The notes under the pieces are model-generated. The model was not told where the DNA came from. It ran no database searches and saw only the letters and a program-made list of their open reading frames with translations. DNA of 50,741 bases from a virus. The stretch covers positions 1 to 50,741 of IMG/VR virus record IMGVR_UViG_3300025483_000018; one strand, written 5' to 3'. Positions 35,141-42,076 of this stretch are shown here, piece by piece. Numbering within the stretch: position 1 is the stretch's first letter; every line of letters starts with the position of its first letter. Both the position numbers and the translations under genes were made by a program.

Positions 35141-35165
35141 AGAGGGTTTTCGACCCTCTTTTTTT
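35141..35165 (+). terminator. Rho-independent terminator
   Basis: A seven-base-pair stem AGAGGGT/ACCCTCT with a five-base loop is followed directly by a run of seven T residues. It closes the transcript of the two preceding mini-genes. Confidence 0.85.
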
Positions 35166-35295
35166 ATGTCTTTATGTAAAAAAGACATAAATGTTAGTGA
35201 ATTAACACAAAGTGTACTATATACTACAGAATTAAGGAACATATTATGATTTGAGTATTGTTTTATTAAATGTCAATTGTATACGGAGTTGAAAA

Positions 35296-35475
35296 ATGCA
35301 TAATTTATTATCTCGTGCCCAGCTTAATGAATGGAAGCATGTAGAGGATACTTTAGATGAACTTGCCTTGGATGAGCAAAGAATAAGTGATTATTATGAA
35401 TGTTTAATTGAATGTGATGCTTTAGATCAACCTCGTTGTAAACGAGTCTGTAAACACATACTTAACGAAAGATGA
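35296..35475 (+). CDS. Small Cys-containing cyanophage protein (59 aa)
   Basis: ATG preceded by CGGAG seven bases upstream; reading frame MHNLLSRAQLNEWKHVEDTL to HILNER. Four cysteines lie in the C-terminal half (YYECLIEC, then CKRVCKH), a spacing that could bind metal, but no known finger is matched. I recall related short proteins in cyanomyoviruses. No convincing promoter was seen in the 130 bases upstream, only a poor TATACT candidate at 35220-35225. A terminator follows 12 bases after the stop. Confidence 0.65.
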   Translation: MHNLLSRAQLNEWKHVEDTLDELALDEQRISDYYECLIECDALDQPRCKRVCKHILNER

Positions 35476-35486
35476 GTTTTTTATCG

Positions 35487-35512
35487 AAAGGGGGGGTCAC
35501 CCCCCTTTTTTT
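35487..35512 (+). terminator. Rho-independent terminator (G/C stem)
   Basis: AAAGGGGGG pairs with CCCCCCTTT around a short loop and runs into a T tract. It is a textbook strong terminator that isolates the 59-residue gene from the downstream unit. Confidence 0.85.
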
Positions 35513-35513
35513 A

Positions 35514-35522
35514 TGCTATAAT
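35514..35522 (+). promoter_or_regulatory. Extended -10 promoter (TGCTATAAT)
   Basis: TG-C-TATAAT lies immediately after the terminator T tract. Transcription from it would begin near 35529, which favours the ATG at 35545 rather than the in-frame TTG at 35524 as start of the next gene, and it probably drives the thyX-phoH cluster. Confidence 0.55.
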
Positions 35523-35544
35523 ATTGAGTAGTGATAAGTTACCT

Positions 35545-35709
35545 ATGGATAAGGAAAAACTAAAACTTATTGTTCGTAATCTTGAATTATTAGTTGATAG
35601 TCTTAAAGCCGAAGTTTATTCTGATGCTAAAAGTTGTCTAAATTATGATGAAGTGAAACAATCACTCCACGACTATGATGAGGTTTTTGATGATGAATAT
35701 TCAAACTGA
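35545..35709 (+). CDS. Small acidic helical protein (54 aa)
   Basis: The start ATG at 35545 is preferred because the promoter would exclude the upstream TTG from the transcript. The protein MDKEKLKLIVRNLELLVDSL..., ending in FDDEYSN, is predicted to be mainly helical and acidic. Similar short proteins are found in cyanomyoviruses next to thyX; function unknown. Its 3' end overlaps the following gene. Confidence 0.6.
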   Translation: MDKEKLKLIVRNLELLVDSLKAEVYSDAKSCLNYDEVKQSLHDYDEVFDDEYSN

Positions 35710-35866
35710 TAAAGCAAGAAAATATTTAAAATTACTTCGCAGATTAGTGAGACAAGAACATTTCTATACAGATGAAAAACTAATAGAGATGAAAAGGCAA
35801 GTAAAAAACTTAGAAGAAGAACTTGCTACCATAGAATCAAAAGTATCTAAAGGATTTGGTAAATGA
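35693..35866 (+). CDS. Small basic helical protein (57 aa)
   Basis: The most likely start is the ATG at 35693 (or 35690), with GAGG at 35680-35683 as ribosome-binding sequence. The protein is Lys/Arg/Glu-rich and probably a coiled coil (RKYLKLLRRLVRQEHF, then LIEMKRQVKNLEEELATIE). It overlaps the previous gene by 17 bases and thyX by 4, so it belongs to the same operon. Function unknown. Confidence 0.6.
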   Translation: MNIQTDKARKYLKLLRRLVRQEHFYTDEKLIEMKRQVKNLEEELATIESKVSKGFGK

Positions 35867-36498
35867 ATGTAAAATTAATCAGTGTTACACCTGATGCAGA
35901 GAAAATGATGGGATATGTGGCACGAGTGTCAAATCCATCTAATCAAGAGAATCCAAAGGTTGCTGGTCTTCTTAAGTATTGTGTAAAGCATCAACATTGG
36001 AGTGTCTTTGAGCAGTCATTCATGACTCTTGAGATTGAAACTACAAGAGGACTTGCAGCTCAAATCTTGCGTCATCGGAGTTTTACATTCCAGGAGTTTT
36101 CTCAGAGGTACGCAGATTCATCAATGCTTGCCGATACTATTCCTCTGTTTGATTTAAGACGGCAAGATACAAAGAATCGTCAAAATTCCATTGATGATAT
36201 TGATCCCCATACTCGTCAAAATTTTGAAATTAAGATTCAAAGGCACTTTGATGATGCTATGCAGTTGTATCAAGAAATGCTTGCTGCTGGAATTGCAAAG
36301 GAATGTTCAAGATTTGTGCTTCCTTTGGCAGTACCAACGAGAATTTACATGAGTGGTTCATGTCGTTCATGGATTCATTATATAGATTTGCGTTCTGCTC
36401 ACGGAACTCAAAAAGAGCATATGGACATTGCAGAAGCATGTAAAAAGGTTTTTATAGAACAGTTTCCAACAGTAGCAGAAGCCCTTGAATGGGTCTAA
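35863..36498 (+). CDS. thyX: Flavin-dependent thymidylate synthase
   Basis: The protein (211 residues) carries the ThyX signature RHR-x7-S: RHRSFTFQEFS near residues 69-79, plus a Q immediately after it and a RYADSS segment. The C-terminal half has the R-S-xx-H-x-x-x-L-R segment (SWIHYIDLRSAHGTQKE) typical of the family. ThyX methylates dUMP to dTMP with tetrahydrofolate and FAD, supplying thymidylate for the AT-rich phage genome. It replaces T4 td and is typical of cyanophages. Start ATGAATG overlaps the previous gene by four bases. Confidence 0.95.
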   Translation: MNVKLISVTPDAEKMMGYVARVSNPSNQENPKVAGLLKYCVKHQHWSVFEQSFMTLEIETTRGLAAQILRHRSFTFQEFSQRYADSSMLADTIPLFDLRRQDTKNRQNSIDDIDPHTRQNFEIKIQRHFDDAMQLYQEMLAAGIAKECSRFVLPLAVPTRIYMSGSCRSWIHYIDLRSAHGTQKEHMDIAEACKKVFIEQFPTVAEALEWV

Positions 36499-36501
36499 AT
36501 A
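36495..36501 (+). promoter_or_regulatory. CTAAATA late-type box
   Basis: CTAAATA overlaps the thyX stop, 21 bases before the ATG at 36523. The match is to the CTAAATA variant that precedes structural genes at 43-45 kb. Alone it is weak evidence in an AT-rich genome. Confidence 0.3.
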
Positions 36502-36522
36502 AATTATCTTGAATTTTTAACC

Positions 36523-36771
36523 ATGGCAACTTATCCTGTAGTAAATAAAAAAACCGGAGCACAAAAAGAAGTAAAGATGAGTATCACTGAATGGGATCAG
36601 TGGAAAACTAATAATCCTGACTGGGATAGGGATTGGTCAGATCCTTCTACTGCACCGATGGCAACCGATGTTGGTGAGTGGAGAGATAAACTGATTGCAA
36701 AAAATCCAGGATGGAATGACGTTTTAAATAAAGCATCAAAAGCACCGGGTTCTAGGGTAACAAAAATCTAA
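36523..36771 (+). CDS. FmdB-related small protein lacking cysteines (82 aa)
   Basis: Begins MATYPVVNKKTGAQKEVKMSITEWDQWK and contains DWDRDWSDPST and EWRDKLIAKNPGWNDVLNKAS. The layout resembles cyanophage proteins annotated as FmdB-like zinc ribbons, but no cysteine is present here, so no zinc ribbon can form. The stop overlaps the phoH start by one base. Function unknown. Confidence 0.6.
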   Translation: MATYPVVNKKTGAQKEVKMSITEWDQWKTNNPDWDRDWSDPSTAPMATDVGEWRDKLIAKNPGWNDVLNKASKAPGSRVTKI

Positions 36772-37532
36772 TGGCAAGAAGAAAAAGAGCATCTGCGAAT
36801 GATCAACCCATTGGAGTTGGTCTTACAACAAAGCAGATGAAAAGGAAAAAACCACTTAGTCAAGAATACCTTATCGGTATTGATCCACTAACTGATAATC
36901 AGAAAAAGTTATTTAATGCATATTCAGAACAAAAGAACATCGTAGCTTATGGTTGTGCGGGTACGGGAAAGACTTTTATTACCCTCTACAATGCACTTCA
37001 TGATGTTCTAAGTGAGAATACACCTTATGAGAGAATTTACCTCGTGAGGTCTCTAGTGGCAACCAGAGAGATTGGTTTTCTTCCTGGTTCACATGAAGAT
37101 AAGGCAGACATCTATCAAATTCCATATAAGAATATGGTGAAGTATATGTTCCAAATGCCTAGTGATGCAGATTTTGAAATGCTGTATGGCAATCTCAAGG
37201 CACAAGAAACAATTAAGTTTTGGTCTACATCATTCTTGCGTGGCACTACACTTGATAATGCTATTGTAATTGTTGATGAGTTTCAGAACTTGAATTTTCA
37301 TGAACTTGACTCCATCATTACTCGTGTTGGTGAGAATACTAAAATTTGTTTTTGTGGTGATGCGAGACAGTCTGATTTGCAAAAAACAAATGAGAAAAAT
37401 GGTATTGTAGATTTTATGGGAATCTTGCGTAAAATGCCATCTTTTGATATAATTGAATTTGGTATTGATGACATTGTTCGTTCTGGACTTGTTAAAGAGT
37501 ATATTGTTGCTAAATCAGAAGCAGGTTTTTGA
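36771..37532 (+). CDS. phoH: PhoH-like P-loop ATPase
   Basis: Walker A GCAGTGKT is at residues about 62-69 and Walker B VIVDEFQN at about 165-172; sensor segments FCGDARQSD follow. These are diagnostic of the PhoH family. Nearly all T4-like cyanophages encode it; it is related to phosphate-stress genes in hosts and may act in RNA metabolism, but the phage function is unproven. It is translationally coupled to the following exonuclease (TGATG overlap). Confidence 0.95.
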   Translation: MARRKRASANDQPIGVGLTTKQMKRKKPLSQEYLIGIDPLTDNQKKLFNAYSEQKNIVAYGCAGTGKTFITLYNALHDVLSENTPYERIYLVRSLVATREIGFLPGSHEDKADIYQIPYKNMVKYMFQMPSDADFEMLYGNLKAQETIKFWSTSFLRGTTLDNAIVIVDEFQNLNFHELDSIITRVGENTKICFCGDARQSDLQKTNEKNGIVDFMGILRKMPSFDIIEFGIDDIVRSGLVKEYIVAKSEAGF

Positions 37533-38212
37533 TGTTTAATCACGTTGATTTAAATCTTCCTCAACTTGAGAGGGAGACTATTGATGGAGTCAGATATTAT
37601 TCTGTTCCTGATGAAGAAGAACTCCTAAGACTGGTCTCTATTACTTCGGTGACCAGTCATTTTAATAAAGAGATTTTTGTTAAGTGGCGTAAAAAAGTAG
37701 GTGATGAGGAAGCAAATCGAGTTACAAAGGCGGCAACACGTCGTGGGACTGACATGCATACTCTTACTGAGTGTCACTTGAAAAATGTAGAGTTACCGAA
37801 AGTTCCTCCTATTTCCGAGTTCCTATTTAAAATTTCTAAGGGCACTTTAAATAATATTAATAATATTCATGCTCTGGAAACTTCCCTATATAGTAAGCAA
37901 TTGGGAATTGCTGGAACTGTCGATTGTATTGCAGAATACGATGGTGAATTAGCAATAATTGACTTTAAGACTTCGAAAAAACCTAAACCAAGAAATTGGA
38001 TCGAAAACTATTTTGTACAATGTGCAGCATATGGTTGTATGTTGTATGAAATGACTGGTATTCCAGTCAAAAAATTTGTAATCATTATGGCCTGTGAAAA
38101 TGGAGAATGCGTCGTTTATGAAGAAAGAGACAAATCAAAGTACATCAAACTTCTTACCGAATACATTAGAAAGTTTGTTACAGATAAATTGGAACTCTAT
38201 GGAACCGAATAA
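37532..38212 (+). CDS. PD-(D/E)XK (Cas4/RecB-like) exonuclease
   Basis: The ATG at 37532 is chosen over the TTG three bases before because it overlaps the phoH stop as ATGA. Motifs in order: RRGTDMH near residues 70-76 with an E three residues on, GTVD near 129-132, IDFKTSKK near 142-149 (the D-x-K core) and a downstream QCAAYG. This is the layout of Cas4/RecB-family nucleases, predicted to be a metal-dependent DNA exonuclease in phage recombination or host DNA breakdown. It overlaps the 38199 gene. Confidence 0.8.
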   Translation: MFNHVDLNLPQLERETIDGVRYYSVPDEEELLRLVSITSVTSHFNKEIFVKWRKKVGDEEANRVTKAATRRGTDMHTLTECHLKNVELPKVPPISEFLFKISKGTLNNINNIHALETSLYSKQLGIAGTVDCIAEYDGELAIIDFKTSKKPKPRNWIENYFVQCAAYGCMLYEMTGIPVKKFVIIMACENGECVVYEERDKSKYIKLLTEYIRKFVTDKLELYGTE

Positions 38213-38459
38213 GGAACTAGAAAAAGCAATAGCAAGCAAATTTTTGACACCATCAAAATTTGCTTTAGAAATTGAAAAAATTGTAGCATCAGAAAATGTC
38301 AATTATATTGATGCAATAGTTCATTATTGCGAAATTAATGAACTTGAAGTAGACTCGATTACTAAACTTATTTCAAAACCTCTGAAAGAACGTTTAAAGT
38401 GGGATGCTACGAGACTTAATTTTATGAAAGCAACTTCGAGAGCAAAACTGCCATTATGA
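38199..38459 (+). CDS. 33: gp33-like late transcription co-activator (86 aa)
   Basis: A longer ORF exists in this frame, but the ATG at 38199 is the natural start of a compact protein beginning MEPNKELEKAIASKF. Its middle segment, FALEIEKIVASENVNYIDAI followed by HYCEINELEVDSI, aligns with the central part of T4 gp33 (IEKMVEEFGMSYLEAT and the following E-N run). T4 gp33 bridges the sliding clamp and host RNA polymerase on late promoters. The gene order 33, 59, 32 matches T4, strengthening the call, and late-type boxes are present in this window. Length is shorter than in T4. It overlaps the exonuclease by 14 bases. Confidence 0.65.
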   Translation: MEPNKELEKAIASKFLTPSKFALEIEKIVASENVNYIDAIVHYCEINELEVDSITKLISKPLKERLKWDATRLNFMKATSRAKLPL

Positions 38460-38659
38460 TTTCTCGTGATGATTTAATGCACCATCGACTACAAGCATGG
38501 ATGCGTGAAAATAAATGTAATGATCTAGAATATCTAGGATCTTATCCGGATGCCTTTGGTTTAGATCGCCATTGGTATCTTATTGCTGACCAATACGAAG
38601 TCAGCGTTGATTGTATTGAAGGACTTGATTTAGTAGATGCCAAAAGTGACTCCGTTTGA
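38456..38659 (+). CDS. Small conserved cyanophage protein (67 aa)
   Basis: ATGA overlap with the upstream stop. The protein (MISRDDLMHHRLQAWMRENK, then AFGLDRHWYLIADQYEVSVD) has no recognised domain. It lies between gp33 and gp59 genes, overlaps the gp59 start by 23 bases, and is probably expressed with them. Confidence 0.6.
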   Translation: MISRDDLMHHRLQAWMRENKCNDLEYLGSYPDAFGLDRHWYLIADQYEVSVDCIEGLDLVDAKSDSV

Positions 38660-39236
38660 TACTTATCGACATTACTTGTCTTTAAAAAATCATTTTACAA
38701 ACCCCAAATACGATTTTTTTAAATATGGGGCAAAAACCCGTGCTAGTGTTACTTCCTTTAATAAAAGAAAAGACAAATACTGGTTTGAAAAAACTTCTCG
38801 TAAGTACTCTGATGAAGAAGTTGTAAATTTTTTAGTATCTAATTTTGCAGCTTCTGATAACCCACAAAATTTATGGATTGGAGAAATCATAAATTCTGGA
38901 GAAAGAGTGTATCTCGATTGGATAAAACGTCGACAGAGTTCGACTTACTTATTCAGAGAACAAAGCAACGAATTATTATTGAGTACCGAATTAGAGAATC
39001 TTTTCGATTGCTCCAAAGGTCACCCAAAAATTCTGAAACTTTTTCTAGGAGGGAGATTATCAATAGAAAATTTCATAATCTACGACAAAATTTTTCATTT
39101 TTCAAATAAGTTTGATAAAAAACTGACAGATCCAGTGTGGGAAACCGTAAGTTTAAAAATAAAGAAATATAAACCTTTCATAAATATTGATATGTTCTCT
39201 TATAAGAAAATTTTACGGCAAATTATAAATGAGTAA
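38637..39236 (+). CDS. 59: gp59-like DNA helicase loader
   Basis: The N-terminal third matches the gp59 family: TPFDTYRHYLSLKNHF, then KYDFFKYGAKTRAS and SFNKRKDKYWFEKTSRK. The length (199 residues) is close to T4 gp59 (217). In T4 gp59 loads the gp41 helicase onto gp32-coated forked DNA and couples recombination to replication. The gene lies directly upstream of a small gene and gp32, as in T4. Many Lys and Arg residues fit DNA binding. Confidence 0.88.
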   Translation: MPKVTPFDTYRHYLSLKNHFTNPKYDFFKYGAKTRASVTSFNKRKDKYWFEKTSRKYSDEEVVNFLVSNFAASDNPQNLWIGEIINSGERVYLDWIKRRQSSTYLFREQSNELLLSTELENLFDCSKGHPKILKLFLGGRLSIENFIIYDKIFHFSNKFDKKLTDPVWETVSLKIKKYKPFINIDMFSYKKILRQIINE

Positions 39237-39561
39237 TTTTTTTGAATCTGAATTAATTCAAGATGAATTAAAAACTATTAATAGACTTCAAGAAGAGATC
39301 TATACTAACGTTCTCTCTTTTAGTTCAATGAATAGTGAATCACAACTAGAACATATTGAAATGTTACAGACCTTGCTAGAAAAGCAAAGAGTGATGTATA
39401 CTAGACTATCTCTTTCAGACGACCCACAAGCGGTTGAGATGAAAGAGAATCTACGCAAATCAGTTGCTCTGATGGGTTTCCCACCAGATACTGATGTGCG
39501 AAATTTATTCAATAGTATGAGTGCCACTATCGAATCTCTCAAATCTCATATTGACGAGTGA
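39229..39561 (+). CDS. DUF1825-like small protein (110 aa)
   Basis: Starts MSNFFESELIQDELKTINRLQEEIY and is predicted to be helical throughout, with segments SQLEHIEMLQTLLEKQRVMYT and NLRKSVALMGFPPDTD. The opening S-F-F-x-S-E and MGF.P near the C-terminal third resemble DUF1825 of cyanobacteria and their phages. It overlaps gp59 by eight bases. No function is known. Confidence 0.55.
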   Translation: MSNFFESELIQDELKTINRLQEEIYTNVLSFSSMNSESQLEHIEMLQTLLEKQRVMYTRLSLSDDPQAVEMKENLRKSVALMGFPPDTDVRNLFNSMSATIESLKSHIDE

Positions 39562-39579
39562 TTTAGTTTCTGTTATACT
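39551..39579 (+). promoter_or_regulatory. Promoter for gp32 (TTGACG-17-TATACT, extended -10)
   Basis: TTGACG at 39551-39556 and TATACT at 39574-39579 are separated by exactly 17 bases, with TG one base before the -10. It overlaps the end of the DUF1825-like gene and lies 44 bases before the gp32 ATG. A dedicated promoter fits the very high demand for gp32. Confidence 0.7.
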
Positions 39580-39623
39580 ATCCGAGTAAATCTCACAAAT
39601 CTAATTAATCCGAGGTAATCTAA

Positions 39624-40595
39624 ATGTCTTTCGCAGACCTTAAAAAGCAATCTAAACTTGGTTCGCTGACCCAAAAACTGGTCAAAGAAGTAGAAAAAAT
39701 GAATAGTAACGGCAGCACCTCTGGTGATGACCGTCTCTGGAAACTAGAATGTGATAAGAGTGGTAATGGTTATGCCGTCATTCGTTTCCTGCCAGCACCG
39801 AATGGAGAAGATCTGCCATTCGTTAAACTGTATAGTCATGCATTCCAAGGTACCGGTGGTTGGTATATTGAAAACTCTCTGACATCTTTGGGTCAGAAAG
39901 ATCCAGTGTCTGAGTACAACACTATGTTGTGGAATAACGGCACAGATGCTGGTAAAGATGCTGCACGTAAGCAAAAACGTAAGCTTACTTACATGAGCAA
40001 CATCTATGTTGTAAAAGACCCTGCAAACCCTGAGAATGAGGGTAAAGTGTTCTTATACAAGTACGGTAAGAAGATCTTTGACAAACTGACTGCCGCAATG
40101 CAACCTGAGTTTGAGGATGAGGAAGCAATTGATCCATTTGACTTTTGGCAAGGTGCTAACTTCAAACTGAAGGCAAAGAATGTTGCTGGTTATCGTAACT
40201 ACGATTCTTCTGAGTTTGCACGTGTTTCTCCTCTTTTGGATGATGATGATGCAATGGAAGCAATCTGGAAGAAAGAGTATTCTCTTGCAGAATTAGTCGC
40301 AGCCGATCAGTTTAAAGACTACGATACTCTGAAAAAGCGTCTTGACTATGTTCTTGGTAATAAAGGTACACCTCGTTTCCAAGATCAAGAGACTATTGAG
40401 CAGGAAGAAGAATTTCGTCAACAAAATCGTGGAAACGAAACACCTTCAATGCCCAACTCTATGCGTGAAGAATTGAATTCTTTGAGTACTAGTAGTCAAG
40501 GTAGTTTCAACGATCCTGATATTACCTTGAATAATACTTCATCTGACGATGACGATGATGCACTATCATACTTTGCAAAACTCGCAGAAGACTGA
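39624..40595 (+). CDS. 32: gp32 single-stranded DNA-binding protein, zinc motif lost
   Basis: Typical gp32 opening (MSFADLKKQSKLGSLTQKL) followed by the OB-fold with segments GNGYAVIRFLPAPNGE, KLTYMSNIYVVKDPANPENEG and FLYKYGKKIFDKL, all shared with T4 gp32. The C-terminus is the usual acidic tail (DDDDDALSYFAKLAED). Where T4 has the zinc ligands in its CPVCQY segment, this protein reads DPVSEY, and the other ligand Cys is also missing; only one Cys exists in the protein. It therefore cannot bind zinc in the T4 way. It coats replication and recombination ssDNA. AGG-type ribosome-binding sequence lies upstream and its own promoter at 39551. Confidence 0.95.
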   Translation: MSFADLKKQSKLGSLTQKLVKEVEKMNSNGSTSGDDRLWKLECDKSGNGYAVIRFLPAPNGEDLPFVKLYSHAFQGTGGWYIENSLTSLGQKDPVSEYNTMLWNNGTDAGKDAARKQKRKLTYMSNIYVVKDPANPENEGKVFLYKYGKKIFDKLTAAMQPEFEDEEAIDPFDFWQGANFKLKAKNVAGYRNYDSSEFARVSPLLDDDDAMEAIWKKEYSLAELVAADQFKDYDTLKKRLDYVLGNKGTPRFQDQETIEQEEEFRQQNRGNETPSMPNSMREELNSLSTSSQGSFNDPDITLNNTSSDDDDDALSYFAKLAED

Positions 40596-40597
40596 TA

Positions 40598-41350
40598 ATG
40601 AATATTCAAGATATTATTAATACGGTTGAACAGAGTCAAAGTATTACTGATAATAATGAGATTCCCCCAAAAGAATCTCAGATTCCCCCACATCTAGTGG
40701 GGGTAAAAATGCCAGACATATTGCCACTCTTTCCAAAAGTGGTAACTGCGTATAATTTCGATGCAGCAGATCAGTATGAGTTAAAGCAATTTGTTAAAGA
40801 TTACATGAGTCGAAACAAAGGTGTAGAATGTTCAAATGGTTATAATTTGACTAATTGGTGCAATACATCTAAAGAAAACTTTTTGGATATAGATGAACCT
40901 ATAGTACAAAAATTCTCTAAGTTTATTAATGACTCGTATGAAACCTTAGTTAAAGTTATTCATTGGGATTTAAGTTCTGATCATATTATTCCACAATGCT
41001 GGATTAGTAAAACTGAAAAAGATGGTTTTCAGTCAAGGCATAGTCATGCAAATTCTTGGGTTTCTGGAACTTATTACTTAGATTTTCCAGAAAACTCATC
41101 CCCTATAAGAATGTGGGATAGTGTATCTGACATGTCTGCACCCTTTTTACAAGTTAATGCAGTAGAACATAATCCTTTTAATGCATTTTATCAGGATCTT
41201 ATGCCAAGGGAGGGTACTTTATTTCTGTGGCAAAGTAATTTATTACACGAAACTCTTCCTAATAACTCTGATAGTAGAATTAGTATTTCTTTTAATATTC
41301 TACCTAAAGAAATAGATAATGGTGTTTATAGTATAAAAACAACAAGGTAA
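40598..41350 (+). CDS. 2OG-Fe(II) oxygenase-family protein
   Basis: The second half matches the 2OG-FeII oxygenase family common in cyanophages: CWISKTEKDGFQSRHSHANSWVSGTYYLD (putative first Fe ligand His in HSH), then GTLFLWQSNLLHETLPN (second His) and SRISISFNI (2-oxoglutarate-binding Arg). Such enzymes hydroxylate proteins, nucleobases or small molecules; the substrate here is unknown. The first about 40 residues are poorly conserved and proline-rich. It starts two bases after gp32 and is the last plus-strand gene before the convergent minus-strand block. Confidence 0.8.
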   Translation: MNIQDIINTVEQSQSITDNNEIPPKESQIPPHLVGVKMPDILPLFPKVVTAYNFDAADQYELKQFVKDYMSRNKGVECSNGYNLTNWCNTSKENFLDIDEPIVQKFSKFINDSYETLVKVIHWDLSSDHIIPQCWISKTEKDGFQSRHSHANSWVSGTYYLDFPENSSPIRMWDSVSDMSAPFLQVNAVEHNPFNAFYQDLMPREGTLFLWQSNLLHETLPNNSDSRISISFNILPKEIDNGVYSIKTTR

Positions 41351-41360
41351 AGTGAAATCG

Positions 41361-41402
41361 GATTAACTATGTCATAAGAGTACTATTATGGCATAGTTAA
41401 TC
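41361..41402. terminator. 17-bp inverted repeat between convergent genes
   Basis: Arms 41361-41377 and 41386-41402 are complementary over 17 positions with a single G-U pair, around an eight-base loop. The hairpin sits exactly between the oxygenase stop and the gp53 stop, and the second arm contains the last codons of gp53. Neither side has a good T tract, so it may be a bidirectional terminator or an mRNA-stabilising structure. Confidence 0.6.
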
Positions 41403-42075
41403 TTGTATTATCTGATCGTATCAAGTTTTCATTTACATATGATGATGATCTATCATAAATCATGATCTGTCTCATATCATTCAAAAATTGTTGAAGATAA
41501 CTAGTTCGCAGTATGTATATTGAAGATTTTTTATTGTTATTTAAAACCTCATATTCAAAATTAGTAACAGCAGTAACAGGGTTTGATATTTGTACTATAT
41601 TTTCACCAAGAATAGTTGAATCATTAGTATACAATTGCCCAGCATCATAATATCGAATTTTAAATGTTCCTGGAACATTTTTTTCTTTTGGTAAAATTAA
41701 TTTGCCAGAAGAATCTTTTACTTCTTTCGTTTCATAGTGATGAACTGCATTTATTTCACTACCATAAAGATTATCAGCATACTTGTATAAGTTGTAATTA
41801 GATAGAGGCCATTCATCTCTCGGATTTAAAATACCAGCAGTTAATAATACAACCCAATCTAATTCAGAATCACCATAAAATTCTTCTGCAACCGTATCTG
41901 GTCTTGCACCATCTACAATCTCGTACTTATCAAAGACCGTAAATATATTTTTTAAATCATCTCTTAACTTATTTCTTCGAAATAAATTCTTTACTCTTAA
42001 ATAACTCTGAGATGATATACTATCAGTCAAAAATGATTGATAGTCTAACTCTGGCAATTCTCTGAAATAACCCAT
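41386..42075 (-). CDS. 53: gp53 baseplate wedge subunit
   Basis: A 229-residue protein beginning MGYFRELPELDYQSF and containing KYEIVDGARPDTVAEEFYGD (the LysM-like segment R-P-D-x-V-A) and WVVLLTAGILNPRDEWPLS, a combination diagnostic of gp53. In T4 gp53 joins wedges to the central hub in the baseplate. It overlaps the inverted repeat with its stop codon, starts one base after gp48 ends and is transcribed from the minus strand. Confidence 0.9.
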   Translation of the reverse strand: MGYFRELPELDYQSFLTDSISSQSYLRVKNLFRRNKLRDDLKNIFTVFDKYEIVDGARPDTVAEEFYGDSELDWVVLLTAGILNPRDEWPLSNYNLYKYADNLYGSEINAVHHYETKEVKDSSGKLILPKEKNVPGTFKIRYYDAGQLYTNDSTILGENIVQISNPVTAVTNFEYEVLNNNKKSSIYILRTSYLQQFLNDMRQIMIYDRSSSYVNENLIRSDNTRLTMP

Positions 42076-42076
42076 T

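Noticed and set aside
35220-35225. TATACT as promoter of the 35296 gene
   Set aside because: No -35 at a suitable distance and no extended -10, so it is not listed as a feature.
34585-35545. Search for a tRNA gene in the mini-gene interval
   Set aside because: The leader hairpins (34693-34739) cannot be arranged as a cloverleaf and no CCA-preceding acceptor stem was found.
38094-38198. Longer version of the gp33-like gene starting within the exonuclease
   Set aside because: The extra N-terminus is the out-of-frame exonuclease sequence and adds no conserved residues; ATG at 38199 is better placed.
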